Shown: piece by piece, positions 19,280-28,640 of the stretch | How the letters are laid out: each line of letters starts with the position of its first letter | Numbering within the stretch: position 1 is the stretch's first letter | Assembly: GCF_028290105.1 (NCBI RefSeq) | Contig: NZ_JAQGKL010000082.1 | Location: forward strand, 1 to 41,428 | Length of the DNA: 41,428 nt | Reading direction: 5' to 3' | Source: Methylobacterium sp. | GTDB lineage: Bacteria; Pseudomonadota; Alphaproteobacteria; Rhizobiales; Beijerinckiaceae | Program-made: the position numbers and the translations under genes | Notes under the pieces: generated by a model | Database searches by the model: none | Told to the model about the DNA's origin: nothing | What the model saw: only the letters and a program-made list of their open reading frames with translations

Positions 19280-20134
19280 ATGCGGGAATTCCGATCGGCG
19301 ACGACGCTGCCCGTCCTGAGCCTCATCCTGGCGATTCCGGGTCTCGGCGGGTGCAACACCTACGCGCCGACGCCCATGGGGACGAGCGCGACCCTTGCGG
19401 TGAAGCCGGTCGCCGCCACGGACGAGGAGCGCGACTGTCTCGGCCGGGCGATGTATTTCGAGTCGAACCGCAGCGACGCCGAGGGCCTGCTGGCGGTGGG
19501 CACCGTGGTGATGAACCGGCTTGAGGCCGCGGCCTTTCCGAACGGCGGCATCTGCGCCGTGGTCGGGCAGCCCCGGCAATTCGCGCCGGGCGTGCTGACG
19601 AAGAAGATGGAGCCACGGGACCTCCAGAAGGTCGCCGAGGTCACTGACGCCGTCCTCGACGGCCAGCGCCATCCGAAGGTCGGCCGGGCCATGTACTTCC
19701 ACACCGCCGGCCTGCGCTTCCCCTACAACAACATGCACTACGTCGCGGTGGCCGGTGGCAACGCCTTCTACGAGAAGCGCAAACCCGGCGCCGTGCAGCA
19801 GGCCGCGCCGCCGGTCGCCCTGGCCTTCGCCTCAGCCGAGCCACCCGCGATGCCGGTGACGCCGGCACCCACGACGCTGCTGGTGCCCGACCCCGTCGCG
19901 CCGACCCCGGCTGCGATCGCCGAAGCGCCCGTCCCCCAAGCGGCACCGGCCCGGATCGAACAGGCCTCCACCGCGCAGAAGCCCTCCGCCAGCAAGGTCC
20001 AGTCTCCCAAGATCCAAGCTGCCAAGGTTCATGTGGCTCGGGATCGCGTGGCCCAGAATCGCCAAGCCCTGACCCCTGCGGCCCTGGCCCCGGAGCCGCC
20101 GCCTCCGCCGGTCCTCAACCTGCCGCGGCCGTAA
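19280..20134 (+). CDS. Lipoprotein cell-wall hydrolase (SleB/CwlJ type)
   Basis: A 284-aa predicted lipoprotein. The signal sequence ends in a lipobox (GLGGC, Cys25), so the mature protein should be lipid-anchored. Residues about 48-165 form a Hydrolase_2 (SleB-like) domain: the catalytic-type glutamate in AMYFESNRSDAEG, then VGTVVMNRL, FAPGVL and AMYFHTAG..RFPYN...YVAVAGGNAFYEK. This family cleaves peptidoglycan glycan strands, as lytic transglycosylase or amidase-like enzymes. The C-terminal 110 residues are Pro/Ala/Lys-rich and carry five pentapeptide repeats, suggesting an extended tether. It runs convergent with kup. Confidence 0.87.
   Translation: MREFRSATTLPVLSLILAIPGLGGCNTYAPTPMGTSATLAVKPVAATDEERDCLGRAMYFESNRSDAEGLLAVGTVVMNRLEAAAFPNGGICAVVGQPRQFAPGVLTKKMEPRDLQKVAEVTDAVLDGQRHPKVGRAMYFHTAGLRFPYNNMHYVAVAGGNAFYEKRKPGAVQQAAPPVALAFASAEPPAMPVTPAPTTLLVPDPVAPTPAAIAEAPVPQAAPARIEQASTAQKPSASKVQSPKIQAAKVHVARDRVAQNRQALTPAALAPEPPPPPVLNLPRP
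19988..20062 (+). repeat. 15-bp in-frame degenerate tandem repeat, five units
   Basis: Five 15-bp units encode ASKVQ, SPKIQ, AAKVH, VARDR and VAQNR in the extended C-terminal tail of the cell-wall hydrolase. The fixed features are a small residue followed by Lys/Arg/Gln at positions two and three and an aliphatic at position four in the first three. Confidence 0.65.
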
Positions 20135-20142
20135 CGGGGTAT

Positions 20143-20193
20143 CGGGACGTCACGCGCACCGTTGCCGCTCCGAAACGAGCGCGTGGCGTGTCC
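20143..20193. terminator. Bidirectional terminator hairpin
   Basis: GGGAC...CACGCGC pairs with GCGCGTG...GTCCC, giving a 7-bp inner and 5-bp outer stem with a small internal loop. It fills the 59-bp gap between the convergent hydrolase and kup genes and abuts the kup stop codon. Confidence 0.6.
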
Positions 20194-22140
20194 CTAGACG
20201 GTGACCTGCGTGCCCACTTCCACTACGCGGCCGGTCGGAATCTGGAAGAAGTCCGTGGCGTCGTTGGCGTTCTTGGCTAGTGTGATGAAGATCCGGTCCT
20301 GCCAGAGCGGCATGCTCGAATGCGCGGCGGGGCGGATCGAGCGACGCGACAGGAAGAACGACGTCGCCATGATGTCGAACTTGAAGCCCTGCTTGCGCAG
20401 CAGCGTCAGGGTCCGGGGAATGTTCGGCGTTTCCATGTAGCCGAACTTCATCACCACCTTGTGGAAGTGCGGGCCGATGGGCTCGATGTGGATGCGGTCG
20501 GCTTCGGCGGCGCGGGGCGTGTCCACCGTCTCGACGGTGAGCACCACGTTTTTCTCGTGCAGCACCTTGTTGTGCTTCAAGTTGTGCAGCAGGGCGGCCG
20601 GCGCGATGTAGGGGTCGCTCGTCAGGAACACCGCCGTGCCGCGCACGTGGTGTGGCGGGCTCTTTTCCAGCATGCCGACGAGTTCGGTGAGCGGCACGTC
20701 CGTCTTGCGGGTCTTGTTGATGAGGATGCCGACGCCCCGCACCCAGGTCCACATCATGACGACGAGGGCGCCCGCGAACAGCAGGGGCACGTAGCCGCCC
20801 TCCAGAACCTTGAGCATGTTCGACAGCAGGAACAGGAACTCGACGGCCGCGAAGGGCAGGATCGCGAGGCCGGCGGCCCAGGGCGACCATTTCCAGGTCT
20901 TCCACAAGACGAGGAAGGCGAGGCTCGCGGTGATCAGCATCGTGCCCGTCACGGCGATGCCGTAGGCCGAGGCCAGGGCGGCGGACGAGCGGAACAGCAC
21001 CGCGAGGATCACCACGCCCACCATGAGCAGCGCGTTGATCTGCGGCAGGTAGATCTGCCCCGAATGCGACTCCGAGGTGTGGCGGATCTCCAGGCGCGGC
21101 AGCAGGCCGAGCTGGATCGCCTGGCGCGAGAGCGAGAAGGCGCCGGTGATGACGGCCTGGCTCGCCGTGACGGTGGCGGCGGTGGCGAGCAGCACCATTG
21201 GCAGCAGGCCCCATTCGGGCACGAGCTGGAAGAACGGGTCGCTGGTATCGGGTTTCGCCAGCACGAGGGCGGCCTGCCCGAAGTAATTCAGGACGAGGCA
21301 GGGGCCTGCGAGGCAGAGCCAGGCGATCTGGATCGGCCGGCGCCCGAAATGCCCGAGATCGGCGAACAGCGCCTCGGCGCCGGTCACCGCCAGGAACACC
21401 GCGCCCAGCGCCACCAGGGCCCCCGTGCCGTGCCCGAGGAGATAATGGACGGCGTAGTAGGGGTTCATGGCCCAGAACACGTCCGGCGTGGCGTAGATGT
21501 GGGGCAGGGCGGCCAGCGCCATCGTGGCGAACCAGACCGCCATGATCGGTCCGAAGAACGACGCCACCTTGCTCGTGCCCCGCACCTGGATCAGGAACAG
21601 CGGCACGATGATCGCGATGGTGATCGGCAGCACGTAGGAATCGAAGGCGGGGGTGACGAGCTTCAACCCCTCCACCGCCGAGAGCACCGAGATCGCGGGC
21701 GTGATGATGGCGTCGCCGTAGAACAGCGAGGCGCCGAGCAGGCCGAACATGAAGACCACGCGCGAGCCGCCGAGCGCCGTGCGGGCCAGCGCCATCAGCG
21801 AGAGGATGCCGCCCTCGCCGTTGTTGTCCATCCGCATCAGGATGACGACGTACTTGATGGTGACGATGAGGACGAGCGCCCAGAGGATCAGCGAGGCGAC
21901 GCCGAGCACCTCCTCGCGCAGCAGGATGCCGTCGGCGCGGGCCGAAACCAGGGCCTCGCGGAAGGCATAGAGCGGGCTCGTCCCGATATCGCCGTAGACC
22001 ACGCCGATGGAGCCGAGGACGAGGGTCCAGAGGCTTGCGGGCGCGTGGGCGCGGGCGGTCTCGCCGTCTGCGGCCGGAGGGGGCGTGACGGCGCCCTCGG
22101 GCTTGGCGGCGGGCGCGCTCGAAGTGGCGGATTGCGTCAT
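20194..22140 (-). CDS. kup: Low-affinity potassium transporter Kup
   Basis: A 648-aa K+/H+ symporter of the KUP/HAK/KT family in the inner membrane, giving constitutive potassium uptake. The diagnostic start of the first membrane helix ([19 protein letters not shown], residues about 42-60) is perfect, and about 12 hydrophobic segments run to about residue 455. They include the conserved [15 protein letters not shown], followed by a 190-residue cytoplasmic C-terminal domain. The first 35 residues are Ala/Pro-rich. It lies 198 bp downstream of ispG in the same direction. A short hairpin (GGCTCG-TGG-CGAGCC, 22154-22168) lies just before its start codon and could affect initiation. Confidence 0.95.
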   Translation of the reverse strand: MTQSATSSAPAAKPEGAVTPPPAADGETARAHAPASLWTLVLGSIGVVYGDIGTSPLYAFREALVSARADGILLREEVLGVASLILWALVLIVTIKYVVILMRMDNNGEGGILSLMALARTALGGSRVVFMFGLLGASLFYGDAIITPAISVLSAVEGLKLVTPAFDSYVLPITIAIIVPLFLIQVRGTSKVASFFGPIMAVWFATMALAALPHIYATPDVFWAMNPYYAVHYLLGHGTGALVALGAVFLAVTGAEALFADLGHFGRRPIQIAWLCLAGPCLVLNYFGQAALVLAKPDTSDPFFQLVPEWGLLPMVLLATAATVTASQAVITGAFSLSRQAIQLGLLPRLEIRHTSESHSGQIYLPQINALLMVGVVILAVLFRSSAALASAYGIAVTGTMLITASLAFLVLWKTWKWSPWAAGLAILPFAAVEFLFLLSNMLKVLEGGYVPLLFAGALVVMMWTWVRGVGILINKTRKTDVPLTELVGMLEKSPPHHVRGTAVFLTSDPYIAPAALLHNLKHNKVLHEKNVVLTVETVDTPRAAEADRIHIEPIGPHFHKVVMKFGYMETPNIPRTLTLLRKQGFKFDIMATSFFLSRRSIRPAAHSSMPLWQDRIFITLAKNANDATDFFQIPTGRVVEVGTQVTV

Positions 22141-22338
22141 ACGGCTCGATCGAGGCTCGTGGCGAGCCCAACGTCTCGCGGGCGCGGTGTCAGACCGCGT
22201 GCGGGAACGCCGGGGCCGGTCCCGACGGTGTCGGGCGGCGGGGGACGGTTGCGTTCACGCTATCATGCGGCGCAGCATGCGAGAACGGCAACCCGCACGG
22301 GAGCCGCCGTTCGCGATCACACGTCGTGCGCCTCGGTG

Positions 22339-23646
22339 TTACTCGGCCGCGGTGCGGGTGCCCGCGCCGAAGCGGCGCTCGATGTAGTCCGTCACCACGG
22401 TCTCGAAGTCCTTGGCGAGGGTCGGCCCGCGCAGGGTCATGGCCTTCTTGCCGTCGATGAAGACCGGGGCGGTGGGGGTCTCGCCGGTGCCCGGGAGCGA
22501 GATGCCGATATCGGCGTGCTTGGATTCGCCGGGTCCGTTCACGATGCAGCCCATCACCGCCACGTTGAGGCCCTCGACGCCGGGATACGCCTTCTTCCAC
22601 TCCGGCATGGAGTTGACGATCCAGTTCTGGATGTCGCGGGCGAGTTCCTGGAACGTGGTCGAGGTGGTGCGGCCGCAGCCCGGGCAGGCCGCGACGAGGG
22701 GCACGAAGGTCCGGAACCCCATGGTCTGCAGGAGTTCCTGGCTCGCCTTGACCTCCACGGTGCGGTCGCCGCCCGGCTCCGGGGTCAACGAGTAGCGGAT
22801 GGTGTCGCCAATGCCTTCCTGCAGCAGCACGCCGATCGCCGCCGAGGCCGCGACCAAGCCCTTCGAGCCCATGCCCGCCTCGGTCAGCCCGAGATGGATC
22901 GCGAAGTCCGAGCGGCGCGCCACCTCGCGGTAGACCGCGATGAGGTCCTGCACCGCCGAGACCTTGGCCGAGAGGATGATCCGGTCCTTGGGCAGGCCGA
23001 GTTCCACGGCGCGCTCGGCCGAGGAGAGGGCCGACTGCACCATGGCCTCGCGCATCACCGCGCGGGCGTCGATGGGCCGGGCCGAACGGGCGTTCTCGTC
23101 CATCAGGTGGGTGAGGAGCGATTCGTCGAGCGAGCCCCAGTTCGCGCCGATGCGCACGGTCTTCCCGTAGCGAATCGCCTGCTCGATGATGGTCGAGAAC
23201 TGCGTGTCCTTCTTCTCCTTGAAGCCGACATTGCCCGGGTTGATCCGGTACTTGGCCAGCGCCTCGGCGCAGGCCGGATGGTCGGAGAGGAGCTTGTGGC
23301 CGATGTAGTGGAAGTCGCCCACCAGCGGCACGTGCACACCGATGCGGTCGAGCCGCTCGCGGATCTTGGGCACGGCGGCCGCCGCCTCGTCGCGGTCGAC
23401 GGTGATGCGAACGAGTTCGGAGCCGGCCCGGGAGAGCTGGGCCACCTGTGCCACCGTTCCGTCGATGTCGGCAGTGTCGGTGTTAGTCATCGACTGGACG
23501 ACGATCGGCGCACCGCCGCCGACCGTCACGGCGCCCTCGCCGGAGCCGATGGTGACCCCGACCGTGCGGTGGCGGGGGCTCGGGCCCGCGATCTCGGGAC
23601 CGGTGCCGCGGATCGGGTTGGCGGGGGTCGCGTCCATGCTGTCCAT
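22339..23646 (-). CDS. ispG: 4-hydroxy-3-methylbut-2-enyl diphosphate synthase IspG (GcpE)
   Basis: IspG converts MEcPP to HMBPP in the MEP isoprenoid pathway, using a [4Fe-4S] cluster and reduced flavodoxin/ferredoxin. The protein of about 435 aa has the N-terminal TIM-barrel block ([20 protein letters not shown]), [13 protein letters not shown] and [11 protein letters not shown]. The cluster site is complete: two cysteines in ACPGCGRTT, one in [10 protein letters not shown], and the glutamate ligand in the same motif. The ATG at 23646 was chosen for length; a second ATG at 23637 is possible and neither has a strong ribosome site. The frame is open to 23742 without similarity. Confidence 0.94.
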   Translation of the reverse strand: MDSMDATPANPIRGTGPEIAGPSPRHRTVGVTIGSGEGAVTVGGGAPIVVQSMTNTDTADIDGTVAQVAQLSRAGSELVRITVDRDEAAAAVPKIRERLDRIGVHVPLVGDFHYIGHKLLSDHPACAEALAKYRINPGNVGFKEKKDTQFSTIIEQAIRYGKTVRIGANWGSLDESLLTHLMDENARSARPIDARAVMREAMVQSALSSAERAVELGLPKDRIILSAKVSAVQDLIAVYREVARRSDFAIHLGLTEAGMGSKGLVAASAAIGVLLQEGIGDTIRYSLTPEPGGDRTVEVKASQELLQTMGFRTFVPLVAACPGCGRTTSTTFQELARDIQNWIVNSMPEWKKAYPGVEGLNVAVMGCIVNGPGESKHADIGISLPGTGETPTAPVFIDGKKAMTLRGPTLAKDFETVVTDYIERRFGAGTRTAAE

Positions 23647-24008
23647 CGTTGACTCTGCGCTCCGAGGAACGTCCACCGGCGACCGGATGCCATCGACCGG
23701 GCGGGTCCGGGCCGGGTGGCGGCGTTCCGATGCCGCAATCACTACGCCCTCGATCGTTTAGCTGAGATGACGGCGGGCGGGCGTCAAGCCCACCGCGTCG
23801 CCGGGGGCCGGACGAAGCGAAGGGCGCGCTGATCGTATTCGGCTTCTCCCATGTCCCATCCGGGCCGAGATGTCGAGGTTTCGGGTCGGTCCCGGGGTCG
23901 GGCGAGGGGCAGGACTGCGTGCCGCACAGGGAACCGCGCCCATTGCCGGATGTTTGTGACCTTTCGGCATCCCATATTGCGGTGCAGCATCAGCGTTCGG
24001 AGATCACC
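23647..24008. other. 362-bp divergent intergenic region (ispG / patatin)
   Basis: This region holds the promoters of ispG (minus) and the patatin gene (plus). It contains one EcfG-like element facing the patatin gene (23930-23954) and a GGAG ribosome site just before 24009. I see no small ORF with a credible ribosome site and no other repeat or RNA structure. Confidence 0.6.
23930..23954 (+). promoter_or_regulatory. EcfG-like promoter candidate for the patatin gene
   Basis: GGAAC, 16 bases, then TGTT: a perfect -35 box with a one-base difference from the CGTT -10 box, at an accepted spacing. The predicted start of transcription would give a leader of about 47 nt before the patatin ATG. Confidence 0.45.
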
Positions 24009-25136
24009 ATGCTCGATCCGCACCGGGAGCCGTCGATCGATTCGCTCCCTGATGTCCTGCCCGACCAAGTCTTGCCCGACCAAGACATGCCCGCGCATGC
24101 CTCGGCCACGACCCGCGTGATGGCCGGGCCGCGGGCGGAGAAGACGGTGGCGCTAGCGCTTCAGGGGGGTGGCGCGCACGGGGCCTTCACCTGGGGCGTG
24201 CTCGACGCGCTGATCGAGGACGGTCGCCTCGGCTTCGAGGCAATCACGGGGGCGAGTGCCGGCGCCATGAACGCCGTCGTGATGGTGGATGGCTGGCTCG
24301 AGGACGGGCCGGAGGGCGCGCGCCGGGCGCTGGAGCGGTTCCGGCGCGAGGTCAGCCTCGATGGGGATCTCTGGCCGGCGCAGCGCCGCGCCTTCAACGG
24401 CCTCTTCGAGTTCTGGGCGAATAACCCGGTCGCGGAGTTCTGGGGTCGGGTGCTCAAGACCAGCCCCTATGCGACGAACCCGCTGAACTACAATCCCCTG
24501 CGCAAGGTTTTGGCCGCCCAGGTGAATTTCGAGCGCCTGCGCGAGGCAGAGACGGCGGCCGTGTTCGTCTCCGCCACCAACGTCTGGACCGGCAAGCTCG
24601 CGGTGTTCGAGCGCGAGGCGCTCAACGTCGATCACCTCATGGCCTCCGCCTGCCTGCCCACCGTGTTCCAGGCGGTCGAGATCGACGGCGTGCCGTACTG
24701 GGACGGCGGCTACCTCGGCAATCCGCCCCTCTATCCGCTGTATCGCGGCGCGGAGACCCGCGACATCGTGCTGGTTCAGATCAACCCGGTGGAGCGCCGC
24801 GAGACGCCGCGCACGCCGCAGGAGATCCAGGACCGCCTCAACGAGATCACCTTCAACGCCAACCTGATGCGGGAATTGCGCGCCATCGACTTCGTCGATC
24901 ACCTCATCGCCGAGGGCGTACTCGGCCGAGGCGCGTACAAATCGCAATACGTCCACCGGATCGACGGCACCGGCGCCCTCGACGATTATCAGGCTTCCTC
25001 CCGGCTCGATGCCCGCTGGCGGGTGTTCGAGCGCCTGCGCGACAAGGGCCGGGGCGCCGCCCAGGCTTGGCTTGCCGAGAATTACGATCAGATCGGCCAC
25101 ACCTGTACCCTCGACCTCGAGGCGACCTACCGCTGA
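24009..25136 (+). CDS. Patatin-like phospholipase (DUF3734 type)
   Basis: A 375-aa lipid acyl hydrolase using a Ser-Asp dyad. The oxyanion loop GGGAHGAF (53-60), the nucleophile elbow GASAG (Ser83) and the Asp232 in YWDGGYLGNPP are all intact. The C-terminal third (about 265-370, with LNEITFNANLMRELRAIDF) matches the extension called DUF3734 in this subgroup. There is no signal peptide, so it is probably cytoplasmic or membrane-peripheral. The ATG at 24009 has GGAG seven bases upstream. The first 30 residues carry a VLPDQ repeat. It sits 39 bp before an ECF sigma gene in the same direction and has an EcfG-like promoter candidate, which hints at a stress-linked lipid or storage-granule role (inference). 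Confidence 0.92.
   Translation: MLDPHREPSIDSLPDVLPDQVLPDQDMPAHASATTRVMAGPRAEKTVALALQGGGAHGAFTWGVLDALIEDGRLGFEAITGASAGAMNAVVMVDGWLEDGPEGARRALERFRREVSLDGDLWPAQRRAFNGLFEFWANNPVAEFWGRVLKTSPYATNPLNYNPLRKVLAAQVNFERLREAETAAVFVSATNVWTGKLAVFEREALNVDHLMASACLPTVFQAVEIDGVPYWDGGYLGNPPLYPLYRGAETRDIVLVQINPVERRETPRTPQEIQDRLNEITFNANLMRELRAIDFVDHLIAEGVLGRGAYKSQYVHRIDGTGALDDYQASSRLDARWRVFERLRDKGRGAAQAWLAENYDQIGHTCTLDLEATYR
24054..24098 (+). repeat. 15-bp in-frame tandem repeat, two and a half units
   Basis: Two nearly identical 15-bp units (GTC(C/T)TGCCCGACCAA-type) encode VLPDQ twice, followed by a degenerate third, DMPAH, in the disordered N-terminus of the patatin protein. An earlier partial LPD occurs at residues 13-15. 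Confidence 0.75.
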
Positions 25137-25139
25137 GGC

Positions 25140-25166
25140 GGGATTAAACCGCGGGGCTCGGGCGTT
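25140..25166 (+). promoter_or_regulatory. Possible ECF-type promoter directly before the sigma gene
   Basis: GGGATT (running on into AAAC), 17 bases, then CGTT, in the 39-bp gap between the patatin stop and the sigma-factor ATG. The shape matches ECF promoters (GGAA/GGGA-like -35, CGT -10). CGTT ends 9 bp before the ATG, so the transcript would start at or within a few bases of the start codon. Autoregulation is the obvious guess; the -35 box is not a strict consensus. Confidence 0.35.
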
Positions 25167-25175
25167 GGTGTTCTC

Positions 25176-25814
25176 ATGACGACCGAATCCACCCGCCCCG
25201 GCTCCGCTGCCATCGTCGATCTCCTGGTTCCGCTGCGGCGCTACGCGCGCGCGCTGACCCGCGACACGCTTCGGGCCGACGACCTCGTGCACGACGCGCT
25301 CGTGCGGGCCCTCGAATCGGGCCAGGCTGCGCGGCCGAACACCAACCTGCGTACCTGGATGATGACGGTCCTGCACAACGTCTTCATCGACGAGCAGCGC
25401 CGCAAGCGGGTCGAGGCCCGTCACGCCGACACGCTGGTGCAGATGAGCGAGGAGGTGACGCTGCCTTCCCAGGAGGCGCAGGTCCGCCTCGCCCAGATCC
25501 GCCGTGCTTTCCTGACCCTGCCGGAGGAGCAGCGCGCGGCGCTCCACCTCGTCACCCTGGAGGGCATGGCCTACGCCGATGCGGCGGCGGTGCTGGGCAT
25601 CCCGATCGGCACGCTGATGTCACGCCTCGGCCGGGGCCGCGCCGCATTGCGCGCCTTCGAGGAGGGCGAGCGCCCCGTCGAGCGACAGGGCGGGAACGTC
25701 GCCGAGCGTCGCCAGCGCCTTGCCGCCGAGCGGCCGCGCCTGCGCCTCGTGCCACAGGACGAGACGGATGATGTGGCGCCGCCCCGGACCGGCCGGGCCG
25801 TCGGCGACAGCTGA
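25176..25814 (+). CDS. ECF-type RNA polymerase sigma factor
   Basis: A 212-aa group-4 sigma factor. Region 2 (about residues 15-85) has the -10 recognition helix block LRADDLVHDALVRALE and NLRTWMMTVLHNVFIDEQRR. Region 4 (about 105-165) has LTLPEEQRAALHLVTLEGMAYADAAAVLGIPIGTLMSRL. A 45-residue Arg-rich tail follows. It is not the EcfG general stress sigma factor, whose region 2 reads differently. The membrane protein directly downstream looks like its anti-sigma factor. No clear ribosome site precedes the ATG, which would fit the nearly leaderless transcript predicted from the promoter-like element. The inducing signal is unknown. Confidence 0.92.
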   Translation: MTTESTRPGSAAIVDLLVPLRRYARALTRDTLRADDLVHDALVRALESGQAARPNTNLRTWMMTVLHNVFIDEQRRKRVEARHADTLVQMSEEVTLPSQEAQVRLAQIRRAFLTLPEEQRAALHLVTLEGMAYADAAAVLGIPIGTLMSRLGRGRAALRAFEEGERPVERQGGNVAERRQRLAAERPRLRLVPQDETDDVAPPRTGRAVGDS

Positions 25815-25924
25815 CTTTCGAGAAGACGGGGAGGATCATGGCCGATGCGGCCGATCTCTCCCGAAGCGCGGCCGGGACGTCTTGTCCGGGGACGCGTTCC
25901 CTGTATCTGACCGGAGCCGATGCC

Positions 25925-26716
25925 ATGGAACCGACAGCGATGATCGACCCGATCACCGAGAACGATCTCACCGCCTTTGTGGACGGGCAGCTGGACGGAC
26001 TTCGCCGCCTCGATGTGGAGTCCTATCTGGCGCGCCATCCCGAGACCGCCGCGCTGATCATGGCCGAACTCCACGATCGCGATGCCCTGCGCCAGGCCTT
26101 TGCCGGGCTTCCCGGACCGGGCCCCGAGCGCAACCGCGTCGCGGCCCGGCGGCTCGACCGCACCCTGGCCTGGCGCCGGTTCGGTGACCGCCTGCGCCGC
26201 GCCGCCGTCATTGCCCTGCTGGTGGGCACCGGCTGGCTCGCGCATTCGGACGGACCGTTCCTCGGGGTGCCCGACACCTTCGCCTCGCCCGTCGACCCCG
26301 CCCTGGTGGCGGACGCCCGCCACGCCCGCGAGGCCGCCCAGATCCGCACCCGCATCGCGTCGCAGCGCGCCCTGGCCGGCTCCTACGATCGCGACGGCAT
26401 CACGGCGGCGACCGGCATCGCCCTGCCGGACCTGCCCACGGACTGGACCGTGCGCGACGTGCAGGTCGTGCCCGCCCGCAACGGCACCGGCGTCGAAGTC
26501 GTCATCGACGCCGGGACGCTCGGCGAGGTCTCGCTCTTTGCCACGCGCGGGTCCGAGATCGGTGTCACGCCGAGCGCGGTCACGAGCCCCGGGGACGGTG
26601 AAACCGCCTACTGGACCGCCGCCCGCACCGCCTACGCCCTCAGCGGCGGACGCGACCATGCCGGTCTCGGCGACGCGGCCCGTCGCCTCGCCGGTCAGGG
26701 CGCGACGAAGCTCTGA
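25925..26716 (+). CDS. Putative membrane-bound anti-sigma factor
   Basis: A protein of about 263 aa. The N-terminal cytoplasmic part (residues 8-60: ITENDLTAFVDGQLDG then RRLDVESYLARHPE) has the fold signature of anti-sigma domains but lacks the HxxxCxxC zinc motif. One membrane helix (about 93-108, AAVIALLVGTGWLA) precedes a 150-residue periplasmic domain of unknown fold. Position directly after the ECF gene supports the role. The start is a choice: ATG 25925 has GGAG eight bases upstream and places the conserved domain at the N-terminus. ATG 25838, also preceded by GGAGG (spacing 3), would add 29 residues. It would hold the sigma factor until a periplasmic signal triggers release. Confidence 0.8.
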   Translation: MEPTAMIDPITENDLTAFVDGQLDGLRRLDVESYLARHPETAALIMAELHDRDALRQAFAGLPGPGPERNRVAARRLDRTLAWRRFGDRLRRAAVIALLVGTGWLAHSDGPFLGVPDTFASPVDPALVADARHAREAAQIRTRIASQRALAGSYDRDGITAATGIALPDLPTDWTVRDVQVVPARNGTGVEVVIDAGTLGEVSLFATRGSEIGVTPSAVTSPGDGETAYWTAARTAYALSGGRDHAGLGDAARRLAGQGATKL

Positions 26717-26899
26717 GGCGCGGAGGCCCCGGGCCGCGTCGCGGCGGCCTGGGCTCGATGCCGATGCGTTCGGATATGTTGGGCAGGGGCGAGATCAAGT
26801 CGGGCGGCGTTCAGTCGAGGAATGCCATATGCCTGTCGCGGGGGAACACTATACTCCCGCAGCACTCGCTCCGTACCCACCCCTGATCCCGAGACGCCG

Positions 26900-27745
26900 A
26901 TGGCCCGCCTGCCCCTCGTCCTGACCGTTCTCGCGGCCGCGCCCTGGGCGGCTTTGGCGCAGGATGCCGCGCAGAAGCCGGCCTCCGCGCCCTCGATGGC
27001 GACCACTCCCCTGACGCCGGGGCAGCCGGCACGGGCGCCCTACCTCTCCGACGCCCGCGCCCCCGACACCGTGCTCCTCCTCGGTGCCCCGCCGCGGGGG
27101 CAATCGGCGGCGGAGGCCGCCGACAAGGCCGCCTTCAACGCCACCCGGTCCCTCAAGGGCAGCCCGCGCTGGGCCCTGGCCACCACCGACGTGGCGGACG
27201 GAGCCTCGGCCATCCTCGACGATTTCGCCTGCGTCATCGGCCAGCGCATCGACCAATCCCGCGCGCCCGCGCTGATGACCCTCTTGGAACGCGCCCGCCT
27301 CGACATCGCCCACGCGACGCGGGCGCCGAAACTGCATTACCGGCGCCTGCGCCCCTTCGTCGGCAACGACGCCGAGATCTGCGTGATGCGCACCTCGGAG
27401 CTCGGCAACGCCTTCAGCTTCCCGTCGAGTCACGCCACTCAGGCCTGGACCTACGCGGCGATCATGGCTGCCTTGATGCCCGAGAAGACGACGCAATTCT
27501 TCGTGCGCGCCCGCTCCTATGGCGAGAGCCGTGTCGTCTGCGGCCTCCACTGGGCCAGCGATATCGAGGCGGGACGCACCGCCGGCAGCGCGGTCTTCGC
27601 GGCGCTCCAGGGCGATGCCGGCTTCCGGGCGGACCTGGAGAAGGCCCGCGCCGAACTCGGCAAGCTCGTGGCCGCGGGCGGAGCCGCCCCGGATCAGGCC
27701 GCCTGCGCCCGCGAGGAAGCGGCGGCGCGCGAGCCCATCCTGTAG
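26900..27745 (+). CDS. Periplasmic class A acid phosphatase (PAP2 family)
   Basis: A 281-aa secreted phosphatase like PhoN. The signal peptide is residues 1-20 (ending WAALAQ). The three-part PAP2 signature is complete: KLHYRRLRPF, then FPSSHATQAW, then ESRVVCGLHWASDIEAG, supplying the Lys/Arg/Arg phosphate ligands and the two histidines that carry out phosphoryl transfer. It releases phosphate from organic esters in the periplasm. The ATG at 26900 gives a clean signal peptide; the frame is open 26 codons upstream. It lies 183 bp downstream of the anti-sigma gene and may be a target of that sigma factor, although I see no matching promoter there. Confidence 0.9.
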   Translation: MARLPLVLTVLAAAPWAALAQDAAQKPASAPSMATTPLTPGQPARAPYLSDARAPDTVLLLGAPPRGQSAAEAADKAAFNATRSLKGSPRWALATTDVADGASAILDDFACVIGQRIDQSRAPALMTLLERARLDIAHATRAPKLHYRRLRPFVGNDAEICVMRTSELGNAFSFPSSHATQAWTYAAIMAALMPEKTTQFFVRARSYGESRVVCGLHWASDIEAGRTAGSAVFAALQGDAGFRADLEKARAELGKLVAAGGAAPDQAACAREEAAAREPIL

Positions 27746-27797
27746 TTTTTCCCGGGCGATCCACTGCCGGTCGTTCGGGCGGGACGTCGAAAGAAGA

Positions 27798-27827
27798 GGG
27801 GCGCGACCGGGAGACCGGTCGCGCCCC
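27798..27827. terminator. Strong bidirectional terminator
   Basis: A perfect 13-bp stem (GGGGCGCGACCGG / CCGGTCGCGCCCC) with a GAGA tetraloop is followed by TTCAGTTTTC on the plus strand, and by TCTTCTTTC on the minus strand beyond the other arm. It separates the convergent phosphatase and terC genes. Confidence 0.92.
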
Positions 27828-27861
27828 TTCAGTTTTCCCGTGAAACGTTAACCACGTCGCC

Positions 27862-28614
27862 TCACGGCCGGGTCACGGTTCCGGCCTGCGCCCGCCTGCG
27901 GCGCCGGGCCAGCATGTTCAGGCCCTCGACGCCGGCCGAGAAGGCCATGGCGGTGTAGATGTAGCCCTTCGGCACGTGGGCCCCGAAGCCTTCCGCGATC
28001 AGCGTCATGCCGATCATGATGAGGAAGCCGAGCGCCAGCATCACGACGGTCGGGTTGGCGGCGATGAAGCGCGAGAGCGGGTCGGCGGCCAGAAGCATCA
28101 CCGCCACGGCCGTGACCACGGCGATCACCATGATGGGGACGTGCTCGGTCATGCCCACCGCCGTGATGATGCTGTCGATGGAGAAGACGAGGTCGAGGAC
28201 GAGGATCTGGCCGATGGCCGCAGCGAAGCTGAGACCCGCCTTGCCGATCCCCGTACCGGTTTCCGGCTCCGGATCGACGGTGTGATGGATCTCCTTGGTG
28301 GCCTTCCACAGGAGGAACAGGCCGCCTGCGATGAGGATCAGGTCACGCCAGGAGAAGCCCTTGCCGAACACCTCGAAGACCGGCTGCGTCAGGGCGACGA
28401 TGTAGGCGATGGTGGCGAGGAGCCCGAGGCGCAGGATCAGGGCGAGGCCGATGCCGATGCGGCGGGCGTTGTGCTGATGCTCGGGCGGCAGCTTGTTGGT
28501 GAGGATCGAGATGAAGATGAGGTTGTCGATGCCGAGTACGACCTCCATCACCACCAGGGTGGCGAGTGCCGCCCAGGCTGTCGGATCGCTGGCGAGTTGA
28601 AGCAGGCTGTCCAC
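27862..28614 (-). CDS. TerC-family integral membrane protein
   Basis: A 250-aa membrane protein of the TerC/YgdQ type with seven or eight hydrophobic segments. The two intramembrane acidic motifs that mark the family, [12 protein letters not shown] (about residues 28-39) and [14 protein letters not shown] (about 145-158), are intact. A His/Glu-rich loop ([13 protein letters not shown]) lies between the halves. Family members export Mn2+ or help load metals onto secreted enzymes, and others are linked to tellurite resistance. The specific metal cannot be told here. The start is a GTG at 28614 with a GAGAGA stretch upstream. It follows the lipid-kinase gene with 92 bp between them. Confidence 0.92.
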   Translation of the reverse strand: MDSLLQLASDPTAWAALATLVVMEVVLGIDNLIFISILTNKLPPEHQHNARRIGIGLALILRLGLLATIAYIVALTQPVFEVFGKGFSWRDLILIAGGLFLLWKATKEIHHTVDPEPETGTGIGKAGLSFAAAIGQILVLDLVFSIDSIITAVGMTEHVPIMVIAVVTAVAVMLLAADPLSRFIAANPTVVMLALGFLIMIGMTLIAEGFGAHVPKGYIYTAMAFSAGVEGLNMLARRRRRAQAGTVTRP

Positions 28615-28640
28615 GTCGGTCTCTCTCTATAGGGGTCGGG

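Noticed and set aside
20320..23652. A 1110-codon open frame on the plus strand across kup and ispG
   Set aside because: It lies antisense to two well-recognised genes and its translation is His/Gly/Arg/Asp-rich with no domain. Long false frames are expected opposite GC-rich genes.
26843..26875. A GGAAC box upstream of the acid phosphatase gene as an EcfG promoter
   Set aside because: The bases at 16-18 bp spacing (ACTC/CTCG/TCGC) do not match CGTT.
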